Shown piece after piece: positions 8,783 to 18,103 of a stretch of DNA of 64,000 nt; within the stretch, counting starts at the first letter, position 1; the number at the start of each line of letters is the position of its first letter. This DNA is from Idiomarina sp. GTDB lineage: Bacteria; Pseudomonadota; Gammaproteobacteria; Enterobacterales; Alteromonadaceae. Where the stretch lies: assembly GCA_020831965.1 (NCBI GenBank), contig JAFIFP010000014.1, positions 62,001 through 126,000 on the forward strand. Reading direction: 5' to 3'. A program made the translations under genes and the position numbers. The notes under the pieces are model-generated. The model was not told the DNA's origin. It searched no databases and worked only from the letters and a program-made list of their open reading frames with translations.

Positions 8783-10306
8783 TTATTCAAATCTGAGGGC
8801 GATGCCGAGTTTTGCTTGTTGAATTTGTTCACTCACAAGGTCGCCGTTAAGCATTGGGTTTTCTCTGCCTTGGGGCGTCAAGGTAAGGAGCAGTGTGTCG
8901 TTTTTTGCCTGAGTCTGAAGCAATAGTTGCGAGGGTTGGCGGTCGGTGTTGAATAACACCGCCAATCTTAAAATAGCAATAAGTCGGTGGAGCTGGTGTT
9001 GCTCGTATAGATGAAGCAGCGGAATGTCGTCCATTCGTATTTTCTTTCTAAAATGACGCACCAGTGACGCCACAAAGCGTTGTTCTTCACGATTAAAGCC
9101 GGGCATATCCGCATGTTGAAGAATGTAGCCAGAGTGTTTTTGAATACTGCTTGAGTTGATGTGTAGTCCAACCTCATGAAGTAACGCCCCCCAGCCGATT
9201 AAGCGTTGCCACTCTGCATCACCTAGACTCCATTCACGCTCGACTTGGCTCAGCATGTCAAACGCCGTTTGTTGCACACGGATGGCTTGATCCTTGTCGA
9301 CCAAGTAGCGAGATGCAAGGCTTTCAATGGTTCGTTGCTTAACGTCACGATGGTGGAGAATGCTATCAGCAAGCTCATACAGAACGCCTTCTCGCAACGC
9401 AGAGTCATGTGCAACGAGCGTTTGGATATCAAGCTCCTCCATGACGGCAAGCAGAATAGCGACACCGGCTGCAATGAGCGGCTTTCTATCACTGTCGATG
9501 GCGGCTGTACTGAGGTGCTCGATGTTTCGTATTTGTAGTAATTCGGTCTTACACTGATGCAGTTGCTCACGCGTGACTTGGTCGGCTGCGGTGCGGTCCC
9601 GTTGGCTGACCCATTGCGCGATGGCTTTGATAGTACCTGACGTACCAAAAACGCTGTTATGGTGAAATTTGCGTAAGGTTTGTGCCACCGGTTCCAGTTC
9701 TCGTCTTGCTTCTACTTCTGCTTCTTTAAAACGTTTGGGGCTAATACGCCCACCTTTAAAGTAGCGCTCCGTAAAGCTGACCGAGCCCATAGTTCGGGAG
9801 GCAAGAAAGTCAGGTTCAAATTTGTGACCTGAAATAATTTCCGTACTGCCGCCGCCGATGTCGACTACTAAGCGCTGTTGATCAGACGCACTTGTTTGCG
9901 CGACACCTTGGTAGATCAGTCGTGCTTCCTCGTGGCCTAAAATAATCTCAATAGGAAATGGAATGAGTGCAGCGGCACGAGCGATAAATACCTCGCTATT
10001 GGTGGCCTCTCGTAGCGTATGCGTGGCAACAATACGTACGCGTTCAGGAGAGAATCCCTCCAACCGCTGTGCGCACAATACAAGCGCTTCGAGTCCTCGC
10101 TCCATTGCTTTCTGCGAAAGTTTACCGTTCTTCTTTAAGCCCGCGGCCAGCTGCACTTTCTGTTTAAAACGTACCAGCGGTTGCAGTGTCTGATTCACTA
10201 CCCGAGCTGTAATCAAATGGAAGCTATTTGACCCGATATCGAGTGCGGCAAATAGAGGAGCGTCTGGTGGAGTCACTTCATCGAGATTCGGTATGTGCTC
10301 GTTCAT
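8783..10306 (-). CDS. ppx: Exopolyphosphatase (Ppx/GppA family)
   Basis: 507 residues, matching the long Ppx form. The N-terminal ASKHA-fold phosphatase shows AALDIGSNSFHL (about 20-30), VDIGGGSTEI and FGTSGTIKA. The C-terminal part (about 310-500) is an HD-like helical domain containing LLHEVGLHI. It releases phosphate from polyphosphate ends and may also hydrolyse pppGpp. It overlaps the upstream ppk stop by 4 nt, the common ppk-ppx operon arrangement, so synthesis and breakdown of polyphosphate are co-expressed. Confidence 0.93.
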   Translation of the reverse strand: MNEHIPNLDEVTPPDAPLFAALDIGSNSFHLITARVVNQTLQPLVRFKQKVQLAAGLKKNGKLSQKAMERGLEALVLCAQRLEGFSPERVRIVATHTLREATNSEVFIARAAALIPFPIEIILGHEEARLIYQGVAQTSASDQQRLVVDIGGGSTEIISGHKFEPDFLASRTMGSVSFTERYFKGGRISPKRFKEAEVEARRELEPVAQTLRKFHHNSVFGTSGTIKAIAQWVSQRDRTAADQVTREQLHQCKTELLQIRNIEHLSTAAIDSDRKPLIAAGVAILLAVMEELDIQTLVAHDSALREGVLYELADSILHHRDVKQRTIESLASRYLVDKDQAIRVQQTAFDMLSQVEREWSLGDAEWQRLIGWGALLHEVGLHINSSSIQKHSGYILQHADMPGFNREEQRFVASLVRHFRKKIRMDDIPLLHLYEQHQLHRLIAILRLAVLFNTDRQPSQLLLQTQAKNDTLLLTLTPQGRENPMLNGDLVSEQIQQAKLGIALRFE

Positions 10307-12357
10307 TGCGAACTCCTTTGATTGGCCTCGAGTAAATAGTCGTATATGGCATGTTGGGAGCGAAGCTTCTTTTTGTTCCCTCGAGGTCGGTAGGTATTGG
10401 TTTGCTCAGCATCGATGATTCGGGCTTTCGTGGTATCGCGCCATTGAATCTCCAAAATGTCTTTTATTTGAGCATGGAGTTGCGGATCGTAGATTGGGCA
10501 GCTTACTTCGACTCGGTGATCGATATTTCGGGTCATAAGGTCTGCTGAGGAAATATAGATACGTTCCTTGCCACCATGGTGGAAACAAAACACTCGGGGG
10601 TGCTCTAGGAATCGATCAACGATACTAATGACTTCTATTCCTTCACTGAGGCCCTTTACTCCGGGTCGTAAGGCACACATTCCACGCACGATGGCGCGCA
10701 CGCGCACGCCTGCTCTCGCCGCGCGATAGAGTCGGACGATAATAGCTTCATCAACGAGGTTGTTTACTTTCAGTAAAATCTCGGCCTTGTCCCCCGCGCG
10801 CGCTGCGCTGATCTCTGCCTCGATCAGGCTTTCGAGTCTTTCGCGCGTATTGACTGGAGAAACGAGCAAGTGATGAAAACGAAATTTTCGGTAGGGGGAC
10901 TCGAGGTACTGGAAAACGTGTTCCACGTCTTCGCAAATTCGTGGGTCTGCAGTGAATAAGCTAAAGTCTGTATAGATTTGCGCCGTGCGCTCGTTAAAGT
11001 TACCCGTGCCGATATGGGCATAGCGTTGGATTGTATTGTTTTCAACGCGTTTCACTAAAAGCAGTTTGGAGTGTACTTTCAAGCCCTGAATACCGAAGAT
11101 AATGCGAATACCTTCTTGGGTCATATGTTTGGCCCATTCGATATTGGCTTCTTCATCGAATCGCGCTTGCAACTCAATTAGTACAGTGACTTTCTTACCA
11201 TTATTCACTGCATCCACAAGCGAGTGAATAATGCGAGAGTTTGGCGCGACTCGATAGACACAAATTTGGATACTTTGCACATGAGGGTCATAAGCCGCCT
11301 GACGAATTATTTCCGTTAGGTGGGCGAACTTATGATACGGGTAGTAGAGCAGAATGTCTTGCGCAGCAATGGCTTCGAAGATACTACGATGTTGACTGAA
11401 TGCTGGATGTTCTAGTGGTGGTAATGGCTTGTTTTCCAGCGAACGATGGCCCCAGTTCTGGAACTTTACAAAATCTCTCGTATTCCGATATCTGCCGCCA
11501 GCAACTAACGAGTCGTGTGCGCTGAACTTGAATTTCTCACAGATGAAACGCAGCATGGCGCCAGGCATTTCGCCGTCGTATACCAAACGCACCGGCTCCG
11601 CGGCGAACCGCTGGCGAATGCCTTCCTCCATACGTTCGAGCACACTTTGATCAATGTCGTGTGGAAGCCGATAATCAGCGTCGCGGGTCAGTTTGAAAGA
11701 AAAAGCCTGAAGACGATCAAAAGGCATGAGGCCGACGAATAGTTCATCGATGAAGAGTCGAATGACATTGTCGAGTAGTATCATCTTCTTCTTGCGCTTA
11801 GCGCTTTTGAAGGGGAGCTTGATAAAGCGGGGAACTTCGTCAGTCGGCACTTCAATTGCTGCGTAGCTGAGAGTATTCAAGTGCCTAATTTCCACGCAAA
11901 GATAGGTCGCATCCTCATTGATGGCTTTCACCAGATCCGTATGTGAACCAATAACCAATGGCACAATGTAACGCTTAATCTTGTCGTGAAAGTACTCATG
12001 GAGCCATTGATACTCTTCTGGGCTCACTTGGTCTTCGGTCACGATAAGGATATTTTTGCGGGCCAAAGCCTTCAGAACACCTTGATAAATGGCCTCGAAT
12101 TGCTGTTGTAAACGCAGCACTTTACTCTGTATGCCGCTCATGAGTTGTTCGGCTTCATCACGTTCGCTTGAGCTTCGGGCATAGAAAATACGCCGCCGCA
12201 CATCGGCCACGCGGACACGAAAGAACTCGTCCATATTGTTTGAGAAAATACCGAGGAATCGAACGCGTTCGATTACGGGAACATTCTTGTCAGCCGCTTC
12301 TTGCAATACTCGCTCGTTAAAGGCTAACCAACTTAGCTCCTTGGGGTAAAACTTCAT
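10303..12357 (-). CDS. ppk1: Polyphosphate kinase
   Basis: 684 residues, the full PPK1 length. The N-terminal segment KELSWLAFNERVL and FSNNMDEFFRVR are family hallmarks. The autophosphorylated His is His429 in GLKVHSKLLLV, followed by HIGTGNFNERTA, and the second conserved His is His593 in CFHHGGKERIY. It reversibly polymerises the gamma-phosphate of ATP into polyphosphate, usually in a membrane-associated tetramer. First gene of ppk-ppx. A Pho-box-like sequence 56 nt upstream of the ATG suggests PhoB control. Confidence 0.96.
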   Translation of the reverse strand: MKFYPKELSWLAFNERVLQEAADKNVPVIERVRFLGIFSNNMDEFFRVRVADVRRRIFYARSSSERDEAEQLMSGIQSKVLRLQQQFEAIYQGVLKALARKNILIVTEDQVSPEEYQWLHEYFHDKIKRYIVPLVIGSHTDLVKAINEDATYLCVEIRHLNTLSYAAIEVPTDEVPRFIKLPFKSAKRKKKMILLDNVIRLFIDELFVGLMPFDRLQAFSFKLTRDADYRLPHDIDQSVLERMEEGIRQRFAAEPVRLVYDGEMPGAMLRFICEKFKFSAHDSLVAGGRYRNTRDFVKFQNWGHRSLENKPLPPLEHPAFSQHRSIFEAIAAQDILLYYPYHKFAHLTEIIRQAAYDPHVQSIQICVYRVAPNSRIIHSLVDAVNNGKKVTVLIELQARFDEEANIEWAKHMTQEGIRIIFGIQGLKVHSKLLLVKRVENNTIQRYAHIGTGNFNERTAQIYTDFSLFTADPRICEDVEHVFQYLESPYRKFRFHHLLVSPVNTRERLESLIEAEISAARAGDKAEILLKVNNLVDEAIIVRLYRAARAGVRVRAIVRGMCALRPGVKGLSEGIEVISIVDRFLEHPRVFCFHHGGKERIYISSADLMTRNIDHRVEVSCPIYDPQLHAQIKDILEIQWRDTTKARIIDAEQTNTYRPRGNKKKLRSQHAIYDYLLEANQRSSQ

Positions 12358-12412
12358 GATCGCCTCACTTCACTCAATGAGTTGATTCTACTGAAGTAGG
12401 GGTCTGATATTT

Positions 12413-12430
12413 ATGACGTTTTCATGACAT
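12413..12430 (-). promoter_or_regulatory. Putative Pho box upstream of ppk
   Basis: On the minus strand the sequence is ATGTCAT-GAAA-ACGTCAT: two 7-bp half-sites close to the PhoB consensus CTGTCAT, separated by 4 bp (11-bp period). This is the standard Pho-box geometry. It ends 56 nt before the ppk ATG. ppk genes of enteric bacteria are known PhoB targets. No clear -10 at the ideal distance is visible; TAGAAT lies further downstream. Confidence 0.6.
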
Positions 12431-12469
12431 TTCGGTGAGGTGCTTGAATCTGAGGGCAGAGCAGAAGGT

Positions 12470-12841
12470 TTAGAACTCGCCGCGAATGCGCTTGATCCGC
12501 AGGACAATGTAGATCGCGAGGGTTGCTAGCCCGCCAGCGGTGAGTGAATACATTGGAACAAAGAGGTACATGGCTTCGAAGTCGGCGTGATCGGCGCCAA
12601 CCCACCGTAGACCAAAATGGCTGTAGATCAGCATTCCCATCGCAATCCAGCTACCTATGGCAATAGCCCAGCGCAGTGGTTTGTTCGTTCGTTTCAATAA
12701 AACATAGGCGCCACCAAACACCAGTACTGGCAGTAGATTCCAGTAAAGTATGGGGCCTGGTGCAAAGGCATGGAAGTTCGCTACGGCGACTGCGCAAAGT
12801 AAAAAACCTAACTCGCCAAGCCATGGTTTTCGGAATTTCAT
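12470..12841 (-). CDS. Small membrane protein of unknown function
   Basis: 123 residues from the ATG at 12841, chosen because AAAGGAGG lies directly before it; the frame extends to 12880 without such a site. Four hydrophobic segments are visible: one just after the basic N-terminus (GELGFLLCAVAVA), then LLPVLVFGGAYVLL, WAIAIGSWIAMGMLIY and AGGLATLAIYIVL. The C-terminus is basic (RIKRIRGEF). An inner-membrane location is expected. I recognise no family. It is transcribed away from gcvA and is not obviously linked to ppk. Confidence 0.75.
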   Translation of the reverse strand: MKFRKPWLGELGFLLCAVAVANFHAFAPGPILYWNLLPVLVFGGAYVLLKRTNKPLRWAIAIGSWIAMGMLIYSHFGLRWVGADHADFEAMYLFVPMYSLTAGGLATLAIYIVLRIKRIRGEF

Positions 12842-12962
12842 AAGTCCTCCTTTAGTTATTTTAACGTAATTTAGCGGCATTAGGTTTGAAAGTGATCGAA
12901 TTTACTGGGATCTGAGGCTGATCTTGGGTATCCTTTGCGCAATTTCATCATGAATAAAACTT

Positions 12963-13880
12963 ATGCGTAAACTACCCCCATTAAATGCTCTAAAGTCATT
13001 CGAAGCGGCGGCGCGTCATTTGAGCTTTACCAAAGCAGCGGAAGAGCTATTTGTGACGCAGGCTGCGGTAAGTCATCAAGTGAAGGCCCTTGAAGAGTAT
13101 CTGGGTGTGCCGCTGTTTCTGCGGCGTAATCGTAATTTGTTGCTGACTGAAGCAGGGCAGGCTTATTACCTCGAGATACGGCATATCTTTGAAACGCTGA
13201 CGCTTGCGACTGGGCGCATTATGCTTGCGAGTGAGCAGGGCTCATTGACTGTTTGTGTTCCGCCTGGTTTTGCAATTCTGTGGTTGGTGCCTCGTTTGAG
13301 CCGTTTCCATGAAGCCCACCCGGAAGTCGATGTGCGATTAAAAGCAGTGGACGAGATCACTGGCTCACTGACCGATTATGTGGATGTCGCGATCTATTAC
13401 GGTCGAGGCAGTTGGCCGGGATTACGGGCTAATCGTTTACACGAAGAGAAGTTGATTCCTGTGTGTTCGCCATTGCTCCTCAAAGGTAACAAGCAGTTGG
13501 AGACTCCCGCTGACTTGCAGCACCACATTCTACTTCATGATGAAACACGGAATGCGTGGCGAGATTGGTTTGATCTCGTTGGGGAGACGTTGCCGGCGCG
13601 AAAAACAGGGCCGATATTCAGTCATTCAGCACTCGCAATTCAAGCTGCGGTGCATGGTCAAGGTATTGCGCTCGCCAACAATATTCTGGCGAAGCCTGAG
13701 ATTGACTCAGGTCATTTAATTCAAGTATTTCCGCAAGCCTTGCCAACCATGGATGCCTTCTATATGGTGTGCCGCGAATCGCAGGCGGAAACTGGCAAAG
13801 TGGCGACGTTCCGCAACTGGTTACTTAGCGAAGTTGCGCGAGATGAGCGCGAGCTGGAGTTAGCACATGCCAGTAGTTAG
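12963..13880 (+). CDS. gcvA: LysR-type regulator, GcvA
   Basis: 305 residues. The N-terminal winged HTH (1-65) carries the GcvA hallmarks LPPLNALKSFEAAARHLSFTKAA-type start and VTQAAVSHQVKALE. The LysR substrate domain follows (about 90-295). In E. coli GcvA controls the glycine cleavage operon and sits close to rlmM, which is two genes downstream here too. It overlaps the next gene by 14 nt. The related GcvA-like paralogues (AmpR type) cannot be fully excluded, but synteny supports GcvA. Confidence 0.85.
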   Translation: MRKLPPLNALKSFEAAARHLSFTKAAEELFVTQAAVSHQVKALEEYLGVPLFLRRNRNLLLTEAGQAYYLEIRHIFETLTLATGRIMLASEQGSLTVCVPPGFAILWLVPRLSRFHEAHPEVDVRLKAVDEITGSLTDYVDVAIYYGRGSWPGLRANRLHEEKLIPVCSPLLLKGNKQLETPADLQHHILLHDETRNAWRDWFDLVGETLPARKTGPIFSHSALAIQAAVHGQGIALANNILAKPEIDSGHLIQVFPQALPTMDAFYMVCRESQAETGKVATFRNWLLSEVARDERELELAHASS

Positions 13881-14490
13881 TTTTGTCCAACCGGGCCAGC
13901 AGCACTGTATTGTATTTGCTCATGGTGCGGGTGCTGGACCAGACAGTGAGTTCATGCAAACTATGGGGCAGGCGCTAGCGCGCCATCATTACTCCGTTGC
14001 TTTGGTGGAGTTCCCGTATTGGACGCAAGTCCGCGAGTCTGGCAAGAAGCGACCACCGAATCCCGCGAAAGTACTTGATGAAGCACTTGTCACTGCCGTG
14101 CGCCAAGTTCGCGAGACCTATTCAGGACGCATTGTTCTGGCGGGTAAATCTATGGGCGCACGCGTTGCTTGCCGCATTGCTGAGCAGGTGCAGGCAGATG
14201 CGGTAATAGCATTCGGTTTTCCTTTCCATCCGCCAGGTAAGCCGGAAAAACATCGGTTGGCTGATTTAGCGGCGACCAAGAGAAACGTCTACATTGCTCA
14301 AGGAGCACGCGATCCATTCGGCAACCAAGAGTGGCTTGCAACACAAGCGCTGCCCGAACATGTGCAGATTGCATGGGCAGATGCAGGAAATCATGATTTG
14401 TTACCCCCGAAGCGATTCGGTGTGACGGCACAACAACGGTGGCATGACATCGCAGATGCGGTGCACCACTGGTTAAAGGATATGGAATGA
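13867..14490 (+). CDS. Alpha/beta-fold hydrolase (KANL3/Tex30-like)
   Basis: 207 residues. It has an oxyanion segment AHGAGAG (18-24), the nucleophile elbow GKSMG with Ser95, and plausible acid and base residues Asp149 (GARDPFG) and His176 (GNHDLL), giving a complete catalytic triad. This is the small bacterial hydrolase family related to KANL3/Tex30; the substrate is unknown. The gene overlaps gcvA by 14 nt and rlmM by 4 nt, so the three are probably one transcription unit. Confidence 0.8.
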   Translation: MPVVSFVQPGQQHCIVFAHGAGAGPDSEFMQTMGQALARHHYSVALVEFPYWTQVRESGKKRPPNPAKVLDEALVTAVRQVRETYSGRIVLAGKSMGARVACRIAEQVQADAVIAFGFPFHPPGKPEKHRLADLAATKRNVYIAQGARDPFGNQEWLATQALPEHVQIAWADAGNHDLLPPKRFGVTAQQRWHDIADAVHHWLKDME

Positions 14491-15569
14491 GTAGCGTACT
14501 ATTATATTGCCGCGCCGGCTTTGAAGGTGAATGTGCGGCGGAAATTCAAGAGCGCGCTTCTGCGTTAGGAATTTACGGATATTGTAAAACTCAAGCCGAT
14601 TCAGGCTTGGTCAGCTTTCAATGTAAGCCAGAAGAAGCGGATCATATTGCGCGTAAGCTCTCTATTCATCAGCTCATTTTTCCACGGCAGTTGTTGGTGG
14701 TCGTTGCTGAATGTAATCAGTTACCACTCGATGACCGGGTAACGCCTTTGGTTGAAGCTGCGAAAGACTTACCTTTATGTGGGCAAATCTGGGTTGAAAC
14801 ACCGGATACGAATGATGGCCGATCGCTGTCAGCACTTTGTAAAAGTATCAGCACGCCCCTGCGCATTGCATTACGCAAAGCCGAGAAACTAACGGACAAA
14901 GATGTCACCAACCGTCCTGTTCTTCATGTTGTGTTTCGCAGCACGCATTCGGCCATGGTGGGGTATTCTTACAGCTATAATCATGCGCCTTACCCGATGG
15001 GGATTCCGCGCGTGCGGACACCAAAAGCGGCACCAAGTCGATCTGCTGCGAAGCTATCCGAGGCATTTAAAGTCATGATTCCAGCCGCCGAGTTTGAAAA
15101 GCGGGTGAGTTCGGGCATGAACGCCGTTGATTTAGGGGCGAGTCCCGGCGGTTGGACATCGGTATTGGTGTCTTACGGGATGATGGTGAGTGCAGTGGAT
15201 AACGGCGCCATGGACGATGGTCTGATGCAGACTGGGCAAGTGCGTCATTATCAAGAAGATGGCTTTAGCTTCCGACCGAAACGTCGCAATATTAGCTGGC
15301 TAGTATGCGACATGGTCGAGAAACCAGTGAAGGTTGCCCACTTGATGGCAGACTGGTTTATTGAAGAGTACTGTGAAGCTGCTTTGTTTAATCTTAAGTT
15401 ACCGATGAAAAAGCGTTATGCCGCTGTGCAGCAATATATTGAAGCAATTCATAGTCGCTTGGCCGAAGCCGAAGTGCGCGGTTATGAACTCACCGCACGT
15501 CACCTCTATCATGATCGCGAAGAAGTGACTGTGTTCTTGCGAAAGAAATTTAAGTCTGACAGCCGTTAA
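14487..15569 (+). CDS. rlmM: 23S rRNA 2'-O-ribose methyltransferase RlmM (C2498)
   Basis: 360 residues, the expected size. An N-terminal THUMP-like region (1-160) is followed by a Rossmann methyltransferase domain with the SAM-binding motif DLGASPGGW (215-223). LFNLKLPMKKRY supplies the conserved Lys of the K-D-K-E tetrad. The enzyme methylates C2498 of 23S rRNA. Its ATG overlaps the hydrolase stop by 4 nt, and a terminator follows 15 nt downstream. Confidence 0.95.
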   Translation: MSSVLLYCRAGFEGECAAEIQERASALGIYGYCKTQADSGLVSFQCKPEEADHIARKLSIHQLIFPRQLLVVVAECNQLPLDDRVTPLVEAAKDLPLCGQIWVETPDTNDGRSLSALCKSISTPLRIALRKAEKLTDKDVTNRPVLHVVFRSTHSAMVGYSYSYNHAPYPMGIPRVRTPKAAPSRSAAKLSEAFKVMIPAAEFEKRVSSGMNAVDLGASPGGWTSVLVSYGMMVSAVDNGAMDDGLMQTGQVRHYQEDGFSFRPKRRNISWLVCDMVEKPVKVAHLMADWFIEEYCEAALFNLKLPMKKRYAAVQQYIEAIHSRLAEAEVRGYELTARHLYHDREEVTVFLRKKFKSDSR

Positions 15570-15584
15570 GTTGAATATAAAAGC

Positions 15585-15621
15585 AAAAGGCCAGGATGCA
15601 TAACGCGCCCTGGCCTTTTTT
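15585..15621. terminator. Bidirectional intrinsic terminator
   Basis: An 11-bp stem AAAAGGCCAGG / CCTGGCCTTTT with a 13-nt loop and flanking A/T runs, between the convergent rlmM and isocitrate dehydrogenase genes. Confidence 0.9.
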
Positions 15622-15640
15622 ATTGAGAAAGCGCTGCGGC

Positions 15641-16645
15641 TTACAGGCGATCGAGAATCGCTTGCGTAAAGTCTGTGGTACCGTGGGTACCGCCTAAATC
15701 AGCGGTGGTGCGATCGCCACTTTCAATAGTGTCACGGAGTGCGTTCAGAATGCGCTTTGCATTCTCGGTTTGGCCTAAGTGTTCGAGCATTTGAATTGCT
15801 GCGAGTATGACAGAGCTTGGGTTTGCTAGGTTCTGACCAGCGATATCTGGAGCCGAGCCGTGAACCGCTTCAAAAATGGCACAGTCTGCGCCAATATTCG
15901 CGCCTGGCGCCATACCTAAGCCGCCCACTAGACCCGCGCAGAGGTCCGATAAAATGTCGCCAAACAAGTTGGTAGTGACAATGACATCGAAGTTCTCAGG
16001 GCTCATGACGAGCTTCATGCAAGTTGCATCAACAATCATCTCTTCAGATTGAATATCAGGGTAGTCTTTTGCGATTTCGCGAGCCACGCTTAAAAACATG
16101 CCGGAAGTGGTCTTCAAAATATTCGCTTTGTGTACTGCGGTGACTTTTTTGCGGCCTTCGCGACGCGCTAGTTCATAGGCAAAACGCACAATTCGCTCAC
16201 AGCCAACACGAGTAACTCGGCTCATGGCTTCAGCTTCTGAGCCATCGGCTTTTGTTGTTTGGCCTAAGCCCGAGTACATTCCTTCCGTGTTTTCACGAAT
16301 GGTAATGATGTCGATGTTTTCGTAACGCGCTTTAGTACCCTTGAATGACACGACCGGGCGCACGTTGGCGTATAGATTAAACTGCTTACGAAGCGTCACG
16401 TTGATTGAAGTAAAGCCACCACCCACAGGCGTTGTTAATGGGCCCTTTAAGGTCACACCATTGCGCTCTATTGCAGCTAAGGTGGTATCGGGTAAGAGTT
16501 CACCATGCTTTTCTAATGCCACGAGACCTGCATCGGCAAACTCATAATCGAGACCACAACCTGCTTTATCAAGAATTTTAATTGTGGCGTCAATAATATC
16601 TGGGCCGATTCCGTCCCCTGGGATCACGGTTATGGTCTTGCTCAT
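15641..16645 (-). CDS. Isocitrate dehydrogenase, NAD-type
   Basis: 334 residues, much shorter than the 416-residue NADP enzyme of E. coli. The decarboxylating dehydrogenase motifs are all present: PGDGIGP (9-15), RENTEGMYSG, KANILKTTSG, NLFGDILSD and HGSAPDIAG. The Asp-Ile pair in HGSAPDIAG matches NAD-preferring members (isopropylmalonate dehydrogenase and IDH3-like), where NADP enzymes carry Lys-Tyr. It probably oxidises isocitrate to 2-oxoglutarate in the TCA cycle. It is monocistronic. Homoisocitrate or tartrate dehydrogenase is a less likely alternative. Confidence 0.88.
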   Translation of the reverse strand: MSKTITVIPGDGIGPDIIDATIKILDKAGCGLDYEFADAGLVALEKHGELLPDTTLAAIERNGVTLKGPLTTPVGGGFTSINVTLRKQFNLYANVRPVVSFKGTKARYENIDIITIRENTEGMYSGLGQTTKADGSEAEAMSRVTRVGCERIVRFAYELARREGRKKVTAVHKANILKTTSGMFLSVAREIAKDYPDIQSEEMIVDATCMKLVMSPENFDVIVTTNLFGDILSDLCAGLVGGLGMAPGANIGADCAIFEAVHGSAPDIAGQNLANPSSVILAAIQMLEHLGQTENAKRILNALRDTIESGDRTTADLGGTHGTTDFTQAILDRL

Positions 16646-16815
16646 GCGATGTTCCTTAATCTACTTCTGGGAAAATACGTGTGAATTACGCTGAATAATT
16701 TGTGGGCGTTAGCGTGACTTTTGCACTATTAACGACGCAATGCCGCATAGTTTACATCATTTAATGCCTATTTTCGCTATTTCTAACGCTTCGACTATGG
16801 TCGCATAGACCGCCG

Positions 16816-18093
16816 TTACAGCGGTATTTGTTCATAGGGGCTATAGCAATGAAGCTCTTGCATTTCCGACTCTAGGATTTGCAAATAGCGCGCGAGCGGC
16901 AAACCAATAACCTCCAAGCGGGCGTCGAGTTGCTCTCGCCAAGCGACAGGTAACTCAGAAGATGACTGATAAGCGATGTAGCCTCCTGCAATGGCAAGCC
17001 GGCAGCAGGTAAACGCGCGGTTGGAACTATTATCAAAAAGCTTCACGAGCGATGAGAGTGCACTCGGCAGCCCCCAGTAATCAGTAAGTTTCAACGCGCG
17101 TGTCGCGGACAAGGGTTGTTTGGTTCGTTGCCAAGACTTAACGGTGTCTGGCAAAGTTTTGCTGGCGGGGGATTGCCAGCGTAACGAGGTGGTCCATTCA
17201 GGTTGGAACCAGCAGTCGTATACCCACAAATAGGTGAGTAGCTCAGGGTGCGCTGGCAGTACTACACCTGTTTCGTCACACAGTCGTTCAAGTATCCGGG
17301 CGACCAGTTGACGTCTTAGCAATAGCTGTTTACGCAGCGGGAAATAGGGGGCGGTTAGCTGAGTTTCGAAGTGGCTAATCAATATAAGCTCTCGGCTACG
17401 TAGCGGCCCGAGTAGCAAGAGGGCTTGCTTTACCGTGAGCGCATGACGCTGACCCGTAATGGCTGTAGCGTGCTCACACAAATGGTGACTCAACAGTGGC
17501 TGACTTTCCAATGCAGTAACCACTTTGGGTAACAGTTCATCTTGCTGCGGCCATGCGCCAATAGCGGCAAGTAGCTTGCCTGGGAGTGGACGAACGCGTT
17601 GACCCGCCGGATTCTCATGGGTTTCTTGCTGCTTTAGCAACAGCTCTGCGGCGATTTCGGTACCCTGCGTTAGGCTAGGGTAGCGCGCTAATCGGGCAAA
17701 TATTCGAAACAAGGGTTTTCCTTCGAACAGAGAGTCTGCGATGAGATTGGTGCAGCGAATAAGCTGACTCGGGCTATGCTGCTTTTGCCCTTGTAAACGT
17801 TGATGACGCGTGAGCGTGCTCTGTACCAGAAGTTTCACACCATACCGCTTAGAAAATCCACGCAAGCGCAGGCACATAGCTAGGAGCAGTAGTTCTAGGC
17901 TTTGTGCTGGAGCAATACCTTGTTGTTCACGAGGCAACGCTTTGAGCTGATTAAACAGAAGGGCAACCGTGAGTTCTGGGTCATCGGCTAAGGTCATAAA
18001 AGCTTGCGCAGCACTATTAGCATCACTTACCTGCAAAACGCTCTTGCTAAGTAGCGTTTGCAGGCTGACATGTGCTCCCAGTACGGAGTCCAT
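16816..18093 (-). CDS. Divergent HDOD-like domain protein
   Basis: 425 residues, not firmly recognised. The segment at about residues 195-260 (VVTALESQPLLSHHLCEHA, then LTVKQALLLLGPLRSRELIL) has the spacing of an HDOD domain, with repeated helices and the Ala-x6-LG-x3-SREL pattern near its centre. Metal-binding HD residues are not evident. The N-terminal ~180 residues are Leu/Gln-rich and helical without a clear domain. HDOD proteins are usually signalling adaptors. It is the last gene of a minus-strand operon led by a diguanylate cyclase, so a signalling role is plausible but inferred. Confidence 0.6.
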   Translation of the reverse strand: MDSVLGAHVSLQTLLSKSVLQVSDANSAAQAFMTLADDPELTVALLFNQLKALPREQQGIAPAQSLELLLLAMCLRLRGFSKRYGVKLLVQSTLTRHQRLQGQKQHSPSQLIRCTNLIADSLFEGKPLFRIFARLARYPSLTQGTEIAAELLLKQQETHENPAGQRVRPLPGKLLAAIGAWPQQDELLPKVVTALESQPLLSHHLCEHATAITGQRHALTVKQALLLLGPLRSRELILISHFETQLTAPYFPLRKQLLLRRQLVARILERLCDETGVVLPAHPELLTYLWVYDCWFQPEWTTSLRWQSPASKTLPDTVKSWQRTKQPLSATRALKLTDYWGLPSALSSLVKLFDNSSNRAFTCCRLAIAGGYIAYQSSSELPVAWREQLDARLEVIGLPLARYLQILESEMQELHCYSPYEQIPL

Positions 18094-18103
18094 AATCGGA
18101 GTA

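Noticed and set aside
12842-12962. Possible GcvB small RNA next to gcvA
   Set aside because: The 121-nt gap has no GcvB-like CACAACAT seed region or terminator, and the neighbouring minus-strand gene occupies the usual GcvB position.
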